From Euptelea pleiosperma (taxonomy: Eukaryota; Streptophyta; Magnoliopsida; Ranunculales; Eupteleaceae), in contig CM068547.1 in NCBI GenBank assembly GCA_035048495.1, positions 32,186,502-32,250,501 of the forward strand: a stretch of 64,000 bases of DNA, given 5' to 3'. The first letter of the stretch is position 1. Each line of letters opens with the position of its first letter. Both the position numbers and the translations under genes were made by a program. Under the pieces are notes generated by a model. That model made no database searches. It worked only from the letters and a program-made list of their open reading frames with translations, and was not told the DNA's origin. Of this stretch, positions 34,785-46,342 are shown piece after piece.

Positions 34785-35187
34785 GGAAAAAGATGTAACA
34801 AGGTATGCCTGAAACTGTTCATTTGCGGAAGCGGCATTTTTGGTAGTCACCGCTGCCATCTGGGCCCACTGACCGCTTGAATGTTTATCTCACCCCTTGG
34901 TGGATATACATACCAAAAATCACCTTGATTGGTAATCTATAACCATTAGATTTTAACACTTTTTAGCACCATTTAAGACGTTATTATAGCCGTTGAATAC
35001 AACCATCTTTTGAGTACTAAAACCAACGGCTAAAAATCATTAAACAAGCTGATTTTTTCTATGAATGTCTATTAAAGATTGGGTTAAACATCCATGTGGT
35101 TAGTGGGCCCATCTGGCAGTGGTGACTACCAAAATGCCGCTTCGGCAAATGAAAAGATCTCAGGTATACCTTGTTACATCACGACCC
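34785..35187 (-). mobile_element. MULE-type fold-back MITE, family FB2 (copy 2, inverted)
   Basis: Its reverse complement matches copy 1 along its length, starting at the complement of 'acgaccc' near 35187. It is thus inverted relative to copy 1, separated by about 140 bp. The flanks are A-rich on both sides, so a 9-bp duplication cannot be told from a homopolymer. Confidence 0.7.
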
Positions 35188-35267
35188 CAAAAAAATTGCA
35201 AAGTCATTAGTGTGTTTTTACTTTTTGCCGAAATTTTTGACTAATTTTCAAATGATAAACCCGAATT

Positions 35268-35444
35268 GAGTAAAACTTCTGTCACAACAAAGTTGCAAAT
35301 CACACAATCACAGCCAATGACTTCTCGGCACGTACACCTCAAAGAAAAGCAAATGGATACGTTGCACAGCACTTGTATACGTGCCGAGAACTCATTGGCT
35401 TGTGATTGTGTGATTTACAATTTGTTGTGATAGAAGTTTTACTC
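35268..35444. mobile_element. 177-bp MULE-type fold-back MITE with perfect 9-bp duplication
   Basis: Flanked by ACCCGAATT at 35259-35267 and 35445-35453. The ends GAGTAAAACTTCTGTCACAAC and its near-complement pair over about 70 bp, through AAATCACACAATCACAGCCA and TTCTCGGCACGTA. The loop is about 35 bp. Its end sequence recurs at the ends of the larger element 52820-53224 and the partial copy at 40115. Confidence 0.85.
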
Positions 35445-35484
35445 ACCCGAATTATAGTCAAACTTTTCTTGCTGCCAATTTTCA

Positions 35485-35618
35485 AATGATTAGTGATTTC
35501 TAAGGGTTGGATTGGAGACATTTTTCATAGAAGCCTCGGCTGAAACATTCATAAGGTCAGAAATCTCTAAGAATATGCCACGTGGCTCATATTGTGGTCG
35601 GTCAATAAAGTTCTACTC
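35485..35618. mobile_element. Half copy of fold-back family FB1
   Basis: Only the right arm is present, ending GCCACGTGGCTCATATTGTG then 'gtcggtcaataaagttctact'. Confidence 0.55.
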
Positions 35619-35899
35619 CATCAACCGTGATGCGTTAAGAGAGCTAACAAGGGGTACGTGAGAAAAAAATCGCTGTCCCTAGGGGATTGAAGTCACTCCT
35701 CCCCAAATGTCTGACGCCTACTCCTTGTTAACAACCCTGAACGAACTAACCAAGGGGCTTAACGTGGGATAGGTTAAGGCCTCGGAGCACGTGTCGTGAA
35801 TCTTTTCTCAGGGGTACGTGTTGACATTTTGGGAAGGGGACTTCAAAGTTCAAACTTGCTGTCGCAGGGGACAGTGAATTTTTGAAAGTCTTCCACCTC

Positions 35900-36180
35900 T
35901 CAAAAATGCCACATGGAGCCGACTGACCTTATGAATGTTTGCCACACCTATCGGTGGACCCATGCATTGAAAATCAGCTTATTTGGTGATCTCTAGCCGT
36001 TAGATTTTAGCAACCAAACAAAATTCTCAAAATCCAACGATCAGAAATCACCCAATTTAATGTTCAAAATTCAACAGCTAAAAATCATCAATTCAAATGA
36101 ATTCTAGTGCAACGATATACCAAGAGGTGGAGTGAGCCACGTGGCTCATACTGCGCCACACGCATCCTGGTTTGGTCGGC
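35900..36180. mobile_element. Diverged FB1/FB2-like sequence
   Basis: Contains GCCACATGGAGCCGACTGAC and 'gaaaatcagcttatttggtgatctc' on the left, and 'gccacgtggctcatactg' at about 36136 on the right. Arms are partly rearranged. Confidence 0.4.
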
Positions 36181-36429
36181 TGATTATGTAAGCACGATCC
36201 CACGATTTGCGGGCTTGAACTTGAAGTGATAATCTTGGGGAAAGTTTTACCTCACGCGCTGTTTGAACTTTGAAGTTTGAACTTTCATCCAACGGGTGTC
36301 ACGCAAATCAAAGCCGTCGTCATTACATGGGAAGTAGGGCCCACATGATTTGAAAATATATTTTTTTCAAAAAAAGTGACTTGAGAATAGAATATCTCAA
36401 AGGAAAAGTGATTTGAGAAGAATCAAGGT

Positions 36430-36706
36430 TAAAAAGTGGCCCTTTTCATGGTATAACGGACTGGGTTACACTGTTAGGGTTAAAACTTAAAACCGTTAAA
36501 ACGAATTGTAACGGATAGGTACAAAAATGAAATTTAACGGAAATAACGGGGAAAACAGAAAAAATAGCACTGATTAAAAAATTCAAAATCAAAATTTTAA
36601 AAAAGAAAAAAAAAATGAAAAAAATAAGGGAGCCGTAATTTTGTCAAAAATGTTCCTAACGTAATGGGCTTGGGGCGTTACCGTTTTAACAGCCATTAAA
36701 CCATGA
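36430..36706. mobile_element. Fold-back MITE, family FB3
   Basis: Starts at CAAGGTTAAAAAGTGGCCC and ends GCCATTAAACCATG; the interior holds 'ttaacggaaataacgggg' and related words. The flanks AGAAGAAT and AATAGAAT agree only in part. Confidence 0.55.
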
Positions 36707-36884
36707 ATAGAATATATTTGATATTTCAAGAAACTTTGTCAAAAATCAAGGGCTCGTTCTGAAAATATGGCAATTTTTACAGTATACCTCATGTAAAATG
36801 AATTACTTCCTTAATATTTTTTAAGTCTTCCCATTTGACATTTATTGACTGTCTTTGACCCTTAAAAGGGTGTCATAATCCACA

Positions 36885-37075
36885 GTTGAGATCAACCCAT
36901 TAAAATAAGTCCAACCCAACGCCTATAAATCACTAATCAGGCTGATTTTTGGTTTGTAGGTCCACTTAGAGATTGGCCAAACATCCCTGCGGTCAGAGTC
37001 CTCTAAAAGTGTGCCACGTGGCTCATATTGTATCCTTTAACAGGGGCCTGTCATTTTAGGGCGGTAACTGGAACC
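36885..37075. mobile_element. Half copy of fold-back family FB1 (copy D)
   Basis: Right arm only. Its outer end 'gggcggtaactggaacccga' matches the right end of the complete copy at 51883-52280, so the left arm has been lost. Confidence 0.6.
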
Positions 37076-37190
37076 CGACCCAATAATAATTTGTTTTTAG
37101 AAGTGTTGGGAGTATCAGAAGGCTTCTGTGATCTCGAGTTTAAATGGAAATAGTGGGACCCCATGGCTTTAAATTGAATGATATCTGATT

Positions 37191-37594
37191 GGGTCGTGAT
37201 GTAACAAGGTATACCTGAGATCTTTTCATTCGCCGAAGCGGCATTTTTGGTAGTCACCACTGCTATCTGGGCCCACCGACTGCATGGATGTTTAGCCCAC
37301 CCTTTAATAGACATTCATACAAAAAATCAGCTTGTTGGATGATTTTTTGCCGTTGGTTTTAGTACTTAAAAAATGGTTGTAATCAACGGCTATAAGAGCG
37401 TCTTAAATGGTGCTAAAAAGTGTTAAAATCTAATGGTTATAGATTACCAATCAAGGTGATTTTTGGTATGTATATCCACCAAAGGGTGGGATAAACATCC
37501 AAGCGGTCAGTGGGCCCAGATGGCAGCAGTGAATACCAAAAATGCCGCTTCCGCAAATGAACAGTTTCAGTCATACCTTGTTACATCTTATTCC
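37191..37594 (+). mobile_element. MULE-type fold-back MITE, family FB2 (copy 3)
   Basis: A 404-bp element with a perfect 9-bp target duplication TATCTGATT (37182-37190 and 37595-37603). Ends are GGGTCGTGATGTAACAAGG and CCTTGTTACATCTTATTCC. This copy fixes the borders of the family and its Mutator-like class. Same orientation as copy 1. Confidence 0.85.
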
Positions 37595-37685
37595 TATCTG
37601 ATTAGGTTTCTTATCATCTCTCGTTGGGGCCACCCCTAGAAGAGTAACAATAAGTGGCTCAATCCACATCAAAAACTCTCCCAGA

Positions 37686-37793
37686 ACACTTGGCACGTGT
37701 GGAGGGGTTACTAGCGAGTTCACACTTGGCACGTGTGGAGGGGTTACTAGCGAGTTCACACTTGGCACGTGTGGAGGGGTTACTAGCGGGTTC
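37686..37793. repeat. 36-bp tandem repeat, three units, each with a G-box
   Basis: Units at 37686-37721, 37722-37757 and 37758-37793; each begins ACACTTGGCACGTGTGGAGG. The third has one change. The unit length is a multiple of three, which keeps frames open on both strands; no protein homology is seen. Each unit contains CACGTG. The unit resembles part of the SINE family ('ctggtacgtgtggaagg'). Confidence 0.85.
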
Positions 37794-37879
37794 CCCTGCC
37801 CGGGGGAACGTAAACGGCCTGATTCCGAACCAAGATAATCATCAGGAGAATCTAGTTCCAAAACAATTAGATCGATAAC

Positions 37880-40100
37880 CGGAAGTAGAACTACATTTCA
37901 ATAAAATTAAAATTTCAAGATCTTATTCGGTCCGGTTCCAATTCAATCAGACACCCCTAGTTATGGAGGATGACATCGAAAAATCTATTCTACTTATTAA
38001 CGAGAAAAGGACTACAAACCTTGTAACATTTTTATACGGATATTACTGAGAAGAATGATCGTCACTGCCCTCCAAAGTAGATCGCGTCAAGTGGTTGATT
38101 ATGCAACCAACTTTAACACAATTTTTTAACTTACATTTAAATTATATATCTTTTGTCAATTTAAAGAACTTGAGGGCATATTAATTCTAATAAAAATTTA
38201 TTTTATTTTTTAACATTTAATGAGCTGCAGAGTGACGGTTGTTCTTTGGCACCAAAAAACCTCTGTTAAATAAATAAAATGAAGAAAAAAAAAATAAAAA
38301 AAAGGATATTTGTTCAATATTGAGATTTAACGCGGGTGCACAAGGACATTCGCCTTTTAACCAGTAGAATAGATTTTTCACTTACATTACATTGGGTATC
38401 AATCCTCGACTATATTTTAACTTACATTGTGGTGCATCTTATGCACCAATTCCAGAGTAAGAATGTTCCATGAATAGGTTGCCACAGAATAAGTGCCTCA
38501 TGAATGAAATGAGGTAGAATAAGTGTCCAATGAATGAGATGCCTCCATTTAGAGAACTCTTTATTTGATTAGAGAAACTTTAACAACTTCGATCCTTCGT
38601 TCGGAGAACTCCTTATTCAATTAAACTCTATTCCGAAATTAGATTAAAACTCCTTTTCTCACAAATTCTATTTGGTATCTTATTAAAATATTCTTCACCT
38701 TAAAAGGACGCCGAGCACATCACAAATCTAACTACTGTAACCATAACAAATAAGTTGCCTTGCCGAATAAGTTGTTTTATCTTATAATAAAATATCAATA
38801 AGTATACTCATATTTCATGATTGCTTAATCGAAATTACAATTATAGGCACATATGCATAAAGATGATGTTTGCAACACTGCCTTCTGAAAGCAAATTTCA
38901 TCATCAACATCTTCACGGCTAGATTATTCCTATTTACTAAATTTTTTAAAATAATATAACACTCCCACCGTACATGATATTGAATGGTCTTTAATATTTG
39001 AAGCGTAAATCTTGGATTTAAATCAAGAGCCTAGATCTACACACATCAACCAATATGTATGACAGTAACCATTATTACCATTATTAATAACATTAGGGGT
39101 TAATCTCATTATTGAAAAAAGAAAACGAAAAAAAAAACTAGTATATTAAAACTCATCAGGTCTGTCAAACTACTAGGCATCTATCCGAGTTTGAATGAAT
39201 CTTGAGTGGACTCAGCACACTAACTCGGTTGCAGAATACTATGATTCAGTTCAGCCTCTACTAACCCGATATAATACCTAGCTTGGACAGCTGATTTTTC
39301 AATCAACGAAGCGAACTCCAAACCAGTCCGAGTCACCGTCGACCAGTAATCCAGATATTATTTATTTAAAAAAATTGGAAAACCTAATCAGACTGTCCTT
39401 TTGGACAACCGATGGACTGCCGTGCCGATCTGGGTTAAAAAAATATGGGTTTCTTTAATTTCACGAGGGTATTTTTATCTAAAACGACTTAGGTATAAAA
39501 GCCCCATTCAAAATCTTCAACCCTAACCCCTACACGATCTCTCGATCACTACAAACACAAGTTTACAAGATCCAGATTAAGTGTGAATCAAAATAAATTT
39601 CAAATAGCAAAAAGAGTAATTACTTGTTTACCTAATCTGATCTGGGCTGGTATGTAGAATGCAAAAGCAGTTGAGAAAGGAAGGGAAAGGGAGGAACAAC
39701 CGGAAATCATCGGCATGGGAGGCCTTGGGAAGAAGACGTTCAGATCTACTCTCTCTTCCCATGCTTCCCATTCCAATAACTTCCGGCAGCTCTATCTCCC
39801 ATTCTCGCCTCTCTCTTTCTTCATCCATCCAAACTTCATCTCAATCCCCTTTGGGTTTCCTTCCTTACCCTATATATAGTACCTTAGAAGCATTTAGGGC
39901 AAAAGATAGCGATGCTTCTTCGACATGTGAGATGGTGACACGTCACCCTTAGCGCAAATTTGCTTGGTTGCCTCCCCAAAGTCCACGTAGAACAGTTTCT
40001 TCTACCCGTTAGATTGAGTAGCCCATAAAAACCCTAGGATCCGAAAGCTAGAAAACACCACCATTAAAATGTTCAAATCAAGTTGATTTCTGGTGTGCCA
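37880..40100. other. Intergenic stretch, nothing recognised
   Basis: A/T-rich sequence without a gene signal or bounded transposon. An open frame near 39659-39952 is rich in Ser and Arg and lies in T/C-rich sequence; I recognise no family in it. Confidence 0.5.
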
Positions 40101-40114
40101 CCCACCTAACCTGG

Positions 40115-40365
40115 GGTAAAACTTCTGTCACAACCCACATTACAAGCCACGTGGCACACCATTAGAGGGCGCTGACTGTATGGATGTTTGGTCAGTACCT
40201 CGATAGACCTGCAAACCAAAAATCAGCCTGATTGGTGATTTAGAATATTTGGAACTTTGCACCCAAATAATGCTCAATAATGCTCAAATTCCTACGGTTA
40301 AAATCAACCCATGAAAATAACTTCAATCCAACGCTTAGAAATTACTAATGGGACTGATTTTTGGA
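40115..40365. mobile_element. Truncated fold-back copy of family FB1 (copy E)
   Basis: Left end GTAAAACTTCTGTCACAAC followed by GCCACGTGGCACACC and the family core; the right arm stops at 'ggactgatttttgg'. The left end equals the end of the 177-bp element at 35268. Confidence 0.6.
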
Positions 40366-40558
40366 TTTTAATGACAATTACCCTAGGCCGACACATATCG
40401 AATGGACAAGCCTGTTATATCATCATTTAAAAATGGGGATTGGGCCTAAAATGTTGGGCCTGTAACATGATGCTGGGCTAGGCTTATCTACATATGTTTC
40501 AGGCCTGGCTTAAGGAAAACTCCGCGCAGCCCAAATCCAGCTCATAAACACCTCTACC

Positions 40559-40890
40559 CAAAGTTTAAAAGGGACCGTTATAAAGGACTCGGGGCACTAC
40601 TGTTTTTTCCGTTAAAACAGCCATTATAACGAATTGTAACGCTTGGGGGCAAAAAAGGAAAATAACGGAAAATGGCTCTGAAATTCAAATTTTGAAATAT
40701 GAAATTTGAAATTTTCAAAAAAATAAAAAATTAAGGGAAAATTACGTCCTTTTTTTCACATTTTTTTTTCAGCGCCTTTATTTTTCCGTTTTAACAGAAA
40801 ATAAAGGCCTTTATTTTTCGAGCTCTTTAACAGTACATAACGTAATGGGGGAGGTCTGAATTTGTTGTAACAGCCGTTTTTTAAACCATG
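40559..40890. mobile_element. Fold-back MITE, family FB3 (332 bp)
   Basis: Begins CAAAGTTTAAAAGGGACCG and ends TTTTTTAAACCATG, with flanks CCTCTACC and TTTCTACC (six of eight match). Confidence 0.6.
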
Positions 40891-41737
40891 TTTCTACCTA
40901 CTAAGAGCAATTATTTTCATGTGCCAATCTAGTGTTGTAGTTGGTAAAGTTTGTGGGTGTTGATACCAATGTCATCAAATCCAAACTGTTCCTTAAACTA
41001 AAAAAGTACCTTGGTGGGCCGTCAAAGGCCCACCAATTATTATGGTCAGTCATGATAATTGAAGTTGTATAATTGAAGTGAAAAAAATAACTGGACAACA
41101 GGGAAATCATTATTTAAGGGACAGGTGTAGAATGGAAGAGAACTGAGAATTTTAGTTTCGGTTTCGGTTCCGATTAAACGGTAGATTGACACCGCTAATG
41201 GCTAATACCTGGCTCCGATCCGATCCAATCCAAACTAGGCTCTGTCTCGCCCCGATATAACTGTTTTACAAAGGAGTCTCACTTTGTCTCTGATTATGAA
41301 AAAATTGAATGCCGGTCCAGCACTATCAACAACCGTTGGATTCTCGGAATCCACAGCCTCGAGTCCCACTTCCGAGAAGGGGTCCTCGGAGCCTGAGCAT
41401 TTCTTTTATAATTAGAAACTTGGGGGACAACTGTAATTACCAACTCTTACCAAATTTATACTTATCTATGAAAGACTCCTTGTTGGTGTGCTAATTATTG
41501 TAATTATTATTAGTTGAAGGGAAAGATTTCCTCCACAGACAGTGGAGGGAAGTTTCCAAAGTTGGAGTTTAATTTCCTGCACGCAACAGCTGTGCTGGTG
41601 ACCAGATAAGGGTTTACGTGTTTTGCTACCTCACCTAGCTCAACAATTCTACACTACGTGAAAAGTTGTGCAGTTGAGGCTATTGACAGTTGGATTCATC
41701 AAATCCACTGTATATTAGACAACATATCTATATAACA

Positions 41738-41930
41738 ACCCCCAAGGGGAGTGGTTCAGTGGTAAGACGTAGCGACTTGGGTATGGTCCCCAAGGTCATG
41801 AGTTCGAGACTGTGCCCCATTGTGTAAATTGTGTTGTTTGTACATGACGGCTTGGGTAAGCGCGCACAATTGTAGGACTAGTCTTATCACCAATGCATTT
41901 GGGGATACTTGTGTTATAAAAAAAAAAAAA
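41738..41930 (+). mobile_element. SINE retrotransposon with pol III boxes and target duplication
   Basis: The head has an A box in GTGGTTCAGTGGTAAG and a B box in GAGTTCGAGACTG, 30-odd bp apart as in tRNA genes. The end is a run of A. Flanked by ATCTATATAACA (41726-41737) and ATCTATATGACA (41931-41942), 11 of 12 identical. The body is 193 bp. Confidence 0.9.
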
Positions 41931-42582
41931 ATCTATATGACAATGGAGCTCAGATGTCTTACCTTCTTATAAGCTTCAATAAAAAAGGGTTGAGATCTTA
42001 TCTCCCAACTCGACAGTGGATCTCAGCCACTCACACTCAATTTTGACAAATACTTTGTTGAGGAGCGACTATTTTACTCTTTACAGTTGTTGTCTGGTGG
42101 ACCATGGATCTCTAGAATCCAACGGTCAATTGCCTCAACCACATTATTATTATTTTTTCGTTCTACCGCGTGATAGCATTTTTCATTAAAAAATGAGCGG
42201 CAAAATAGGAAAGTTTCAACCTAAAGGGTAGTCTTAGAGACAGGGACAGTTTTGAAAATTTTAAAAATTGAATGGACAAGTTTGAAAGATTTAGTTCCGA
42301 GGGCCGAATTTGAAAATTTTGACAACTCAACGGGAAGTTCTAAAAGCTGAAAAGATCAAAGAAACTTTACGTGACAAACAAAAAGTGGAAGTTGCCGGGT
42401 TTTGAGGAAGTCATTGAAAATTAGGATAAAAAGGTGGTGGAAAACCCTTCATAATATTGATTAGTTTGAGGGAAAGATTTCCTACACTGACAGTGGAGAG
42501 ATGTCTACAGAAGGGTTTAAGTGTTTTGCCACCTCACCTTGCTCAAAGGCCCAATTTTGCCACGTGGTGGAAGGTTATTGGG

Positions 42583-42846
42583 CTGAAACTTGCAACGTAG
42601 CACATTCTTTGAGACTAGTTTTGGCCCATCCGTGGACCTACATATAAAAAAATCAGCCTGATTAGTGATTTCAAACCTTTGGATAGGTATAGTGGAACCC
42701 ACAGTTAAAAATAAACCCATTAAAAAGACTCTAATCACTGATCAGACTGATTTTTGGTCTGTAGGTCCACCTAAGGATGGGCCAAACATCCATACAGTTA
42801 GTTATCTCTGAAAAGTGAGACACGTGGCTCATTCTTAGTCGTCAAA
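42583..42846. mobile_element. Fold-back transposon, family FB1 (copy F)
   Basis: Arms hold 'aaaaatcagcctgattagtgatttc' and 'aatcactgatcagactgatttttgg' with 'ggccaaacatccatacag' and CACGTGGCTCATTC at the right. Part of the segment duplicated at 44980-45600. Confidence 0.65.
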
Positions 42847-43059
42847 GATTTATACCTTTTTATATATGTATTGAAATATGAAGCGACAAAGTGCCAAGGA
42901 ATCGGAAGATAAAAATAATGTATGACAGCTAAGGTAGGGCCGCTTGTTTACGTTTCACACTAGGACCAAAGTCAAGCATCATGGGCTTTGAAATTTCTCA
43001 GGATATCTAAATGACTACTCTACCCTCTACGTTTAGTTCCATCACAAATATATCTGTTT

Positions 43060-43313
43060 GGGGGTGTGTTTGGTTGCAGGGGTAACTCTTCCCTCGTGAC
43101 GATATGATATGAGACGTAATCCACTGTTTGGTTTATAGGGGAGCAGTGCAGATGGATGAGGGTGTGCAATTTTCAAAAAACTGAAATGGCGTGATCGTTT
43201 TAGCAAGAGAGATTTTTTCTCAGAACTAATCACCTGTTTTCACCAACAAATATGAGGAGGTGCTCATTTAAGGAAATCTTTTCTACTATCCTTGCAGCCA
43301 AACATACCCTCAA
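43060..43313. mobile_element. MITE with GGTGTGTTTGGTTGCAGG ends
   Basis: Left end GGTGTGTTTGGTTGCAGG and right end CTTGCAGCCAAACATACCC are inverted; about 250 bp. A deletion derivative of about 70 bp stands at 45437-45507. Confidence 0.65.
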
Positions 43314-43429
43314 GGGGAAAATCTGAAGTCCATATCTCCACGTCCTTGAGAAAAGCTAGTCTGAAGGCTCTGCACACGTGACGTTGTTTGCAGTTTGCAC
43401 TTTTGGATGTCCTTGGAAAATGTGTTATT

Positions 43430-44975
43430 TCTCGGTTTTATGCAGATCAAGCTTGGTTTTTATTCTTAGAGAATGCTTCTCAGTTGATATTCGCAGAAGT
43501 TGTTTCTAATAGAACTGGCTTCGTAGAGGCAGAGGCAGAGGCCTATTAGAAAAATAGACAATAAAATAAAAGTTGTAGAATCGAAATTCAATGATGAAAA
43601 AGCGGTGAATCTAAATTTAGGGTTAGAGGCAAATAAAAGCTTTTTTGAAGATAGTCGAAGCCTCCCAAAATGTACAATAGATTAACGACAGTCCTATCGT
43701 CGGGATTTAACTACGCAAGGACTCCTTTTCAAGTCTTTTTTAGTGTTTGCACACGAAGACCCGATAACACAATATCTTTTACCGAATACTCAATAGAAAA
43801 TCAGAAAAATCAAATTTTTTTTTTTGATCTTAAATCAAGAAAAGAAAAGTTTTGATCTTTAAAAGAACTACTCAAACTCTTCAAATGTTAATTCCAAAGT
43901 GCATTATCGTTTTAGTACTTTGGTGTCTTTATATAGACATCTAAAGACTATTAAATGACTCACCAAATACTCTTAATTGTGCATTTGGTGAACCTATTGT
44001 TAGGACCTTTACTAGGCCTCAAGCCACCATTTCTCACGAAAATATATCTTTTCAAGAGAGGGCAAACTTTAACCTTTATACCACGATCGACGTCACACCC
44101 TGCGGGGCTCTATGATTCGATCCCGCGAGCCTTTAACTCTAATGGCGATCGATCTCGCACCTATAGATCCGTTCCGCGCCCTTAGGGAGGGGCATTATTT
44201 AACCCCCAGCACCTATAACACCTATAACTCTTAAGTAACTTGAAAGCAGACTTCCAAAATTCTTAAATAAACTTTAAAATGACCTTAAAACCAAATTCTA
44301 TAGTAAATCCCACGTGAAAAATTCAAATGTCATTTAAATATACATGAACCCAATTAATTCAAATATAAATTTATTATCAAAGTGCATAAAGATAAACTAA
44401 ATTTATGAAATTTGTCTCAAAAGTACATGTTAAACAATGAATTATCAAAATATTTATAAAAAAATCAAAGCATTTAAAAATATTTATTTTTAATAAAACA
44501 TCCCAACAAGATCAAGTCTATCTTAGAGAAACCCGAGAAGCCAACCTGGAAATTATGCCAAACAAAGCTTTTTTTTTTTTTTTTTTGTATTTTTCTTTCC
44601 TACATCGAAATTGAAATTATCACATTACATTCAACTTGATCATATTCTTTTGTATGGCCAGAAATTTTTAATAAATGATCCACAAAAGAAAATTATGGCT
44701 ACATTGTAATATTTGAGTTGTTTTTTGCTGTAGGAAATTTCCTTTAGGTGGACCCACAACTCAGCGGGTACATTTAAGGAGTGTTTGGCTGCCAATGAAG
44801 TTTCCCAATAAGGGACAAAAAAGAATTCCCTTCGATTAAGAAGACCAGAGAATGTCTTGCTTAGCGTATCGACAACATAATCAACCCAAAACCTTACTTT
44901 TCTAAGCTTGCAAAAAAAAAAAAAATTACTAAAAAAAAGCACGAGCAGCTCAACAACCTTCCTTTTATAATTTTT
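43430..44975. other. Intergenic stretch, unclassified
   Basis: A/T-rich. A G/C-richer patch near 44080-44190 has short palindromic words (GCGATCGATCTCGC). An antisense open frame near 44640-45038 shows no recognisable domain. Possibly part of a decayed LTR element, but I cannot show it. Confidence 0.35.
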
Positions 44976-44979
44976 TAAT

Positions 44980-45281
44980 GACCGACGTGGACGAGATGAG
45001 CCACGTGACACATTCTTAGTGACTACTTTTTGGCCCATCCCTATGTCGACTTAAGTATAAAAAAATCAGCCTGATTAGTGATTTCAAACCTTTGGATATG
45101 TGTACCGGAACCCACTCTTAAAAATAAACCGATGAAAAAAGATTCTAATCCAACGGTTAAAAATCACTATTCAGCCTGGTTTTTGGTCTGTAAGTCGATC
45201 TAAGGATAGGCTACCGTCCATAGAATTAGTTGTCTCTATGAATGTGCCACGTGGTTCATCCGTAGTCCGTTGGACGTGGTC
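44980..45281. mobile_element. Fold-back transposon, family FB1 (copy G)
   Basis: 302 bp with inverted ends GACCGACGTGGACGAGATGA and the complement ending GGACGTGGTC. The inner arms carry GCCACGTGACAC and GCCACGTGGTTC. Confidence 0.7.
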
Positions 45282-45436
45282 AAACATTTACAATGTATGA
45301 CAGCTACGGTAGCTTGTCTTGGTTGTTGACCTTGCACACTAGGACGTCAAGCATCGTGGAATTTGAAATTTTCCAAAATATCTTAATGACTACTTTACCC
45401 CCCATCTTTACTTCCATTTGAAATATATCTATCAGG

Positions 45437-45507
45437 GTGTGTTTGGTTGCAGGTGCTCATTTAATTACATCTTTTCTACTATCCTTACAACCAAACATGC
45501 CCTCAAG
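45437..45507. mobile_element. Internal-deletion derivative of the GGTGTGTTTGG MITE
   Basis: Begins AGGGTGTGTTTGGTTGCAGG, passes straight to 'tgctcatttaatta', and ends ACAACCAAACATGCCCTC; it is the 43060-43313 element without its middle 180 bp. Confidence 0.65.
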
Positions 45508-45601
45508 GGGACCCCACATGGGCCACATACTTGACTAGAGAAGGCTAGTCTGCAAACGTGAAGTATGCAGTTATGGATGTTCCTTGAAAACATGATATTT
45601 C

Positions 45602-45833
45602 ATTAGGTGGACCTACAAACCAAAAATCAGCCTGATCAGTGATTTCTGAGCATTGGATTGACGCCATTTTTTCATGGGTTGATTTTAACCACAGGAATTT
45701 GAGCATTATTTGGTTACAAATATCCAACGCTTAGAAATCACTGATCAGGTCGATTTTTGGTTTGTAGGTCCACCTAGTGATTGGTCAAACATTCATACAG
45801 TCAGTGTCCCTCTTAAGAATGTGCCACTTGTGG
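45602..45833. mobile_element. Fold-back transposon, family FB1 (copy H), left end lost
   Basis: Starts within the left arm ('aggtggacctacaaaccaa') and runs to 'agaatgtgccacttgtggg'. Confidence 0.6.
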
Positions 45834-46342
45834 GTCAATATCGGCCAAAACCATGGCAAGTGGGTGCATTGCATTGAACCAAGCAGAGCCTAGGTTTTTG
45901 TTCCATCCCTGATTGTCGCTCGTCCCATCGGGCCCGGTGGTCACCATCTGGAAGATCAGTTATGCCAAACAAAGTTTTTTTGTTTGTTTGTATTTTTCCT
46001 TCCTAATTCGAAATTATCACATAATACATTCAAATTGATAAAAAAAAAAAGTCATTGTAGGGCTGCAGTTTGTCACATATTTGAGTTGATTTTTCTTGTA
46101 AGAAATATCCTTTGGGTGGACCAATCATTCATGGGTCAATAGATCCGACAGTGTAGGCCATGTGGCACGTTTTCAAGCACCTCACAACGTCGGAATGAGA
46201 ACAAAATGTGGCAAAATTCCTTTAGAGAGAAAGATGCCCACAAATTTAACGTTATGTAAAAAAACATGTTTTTGCAAACCTTTGAATAAGACGGTGTTCA
46301 GTTCGTTTTTTAAATAATTCATACGGTTCGCGAATTTACTAA

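Larger units (their letters stand above)
42583..43430. repeat. Segmental duplication, copy 1
   Basis: The order of an FB1 copy, then 'atgtatgacagct', 'gtcaagcatc', 'gaaatttctcaggatatctaaatgac', a GGTGTGTTTGGTTGCAGG element and 'aagctagtctg' recurs in the same order at 44980-45605. The second copy is shorter because the GGTGTGTTTGG element there has lost its middle. Confidence 0.7.

Noticed and set aside
37571..37861. Open frames on both strands with a repeated 12-residue motif
   Set aside because: They come from the 36-bp tandem repeat, whose unit length is a multiple of three.
39659..39952. 97-codon frame in T/C-rich sequence
   Set aside because: No recognisable domain, no leader or exon partner, and an overlapping antisense frame of similar length; not enough to call a gene.
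41738..41830. tRNA gene
   Set aside because: A and B boxes are present, but no cloverleaf with paired acceptor stem can be drawn, and the sequence has an A-tail and a target duplication, so it is a SINE.
44640..45038. 132-codon minus-strand frame
   Set aside because: It crosses poly-A and enters a fold-back element; no similarity recognised.
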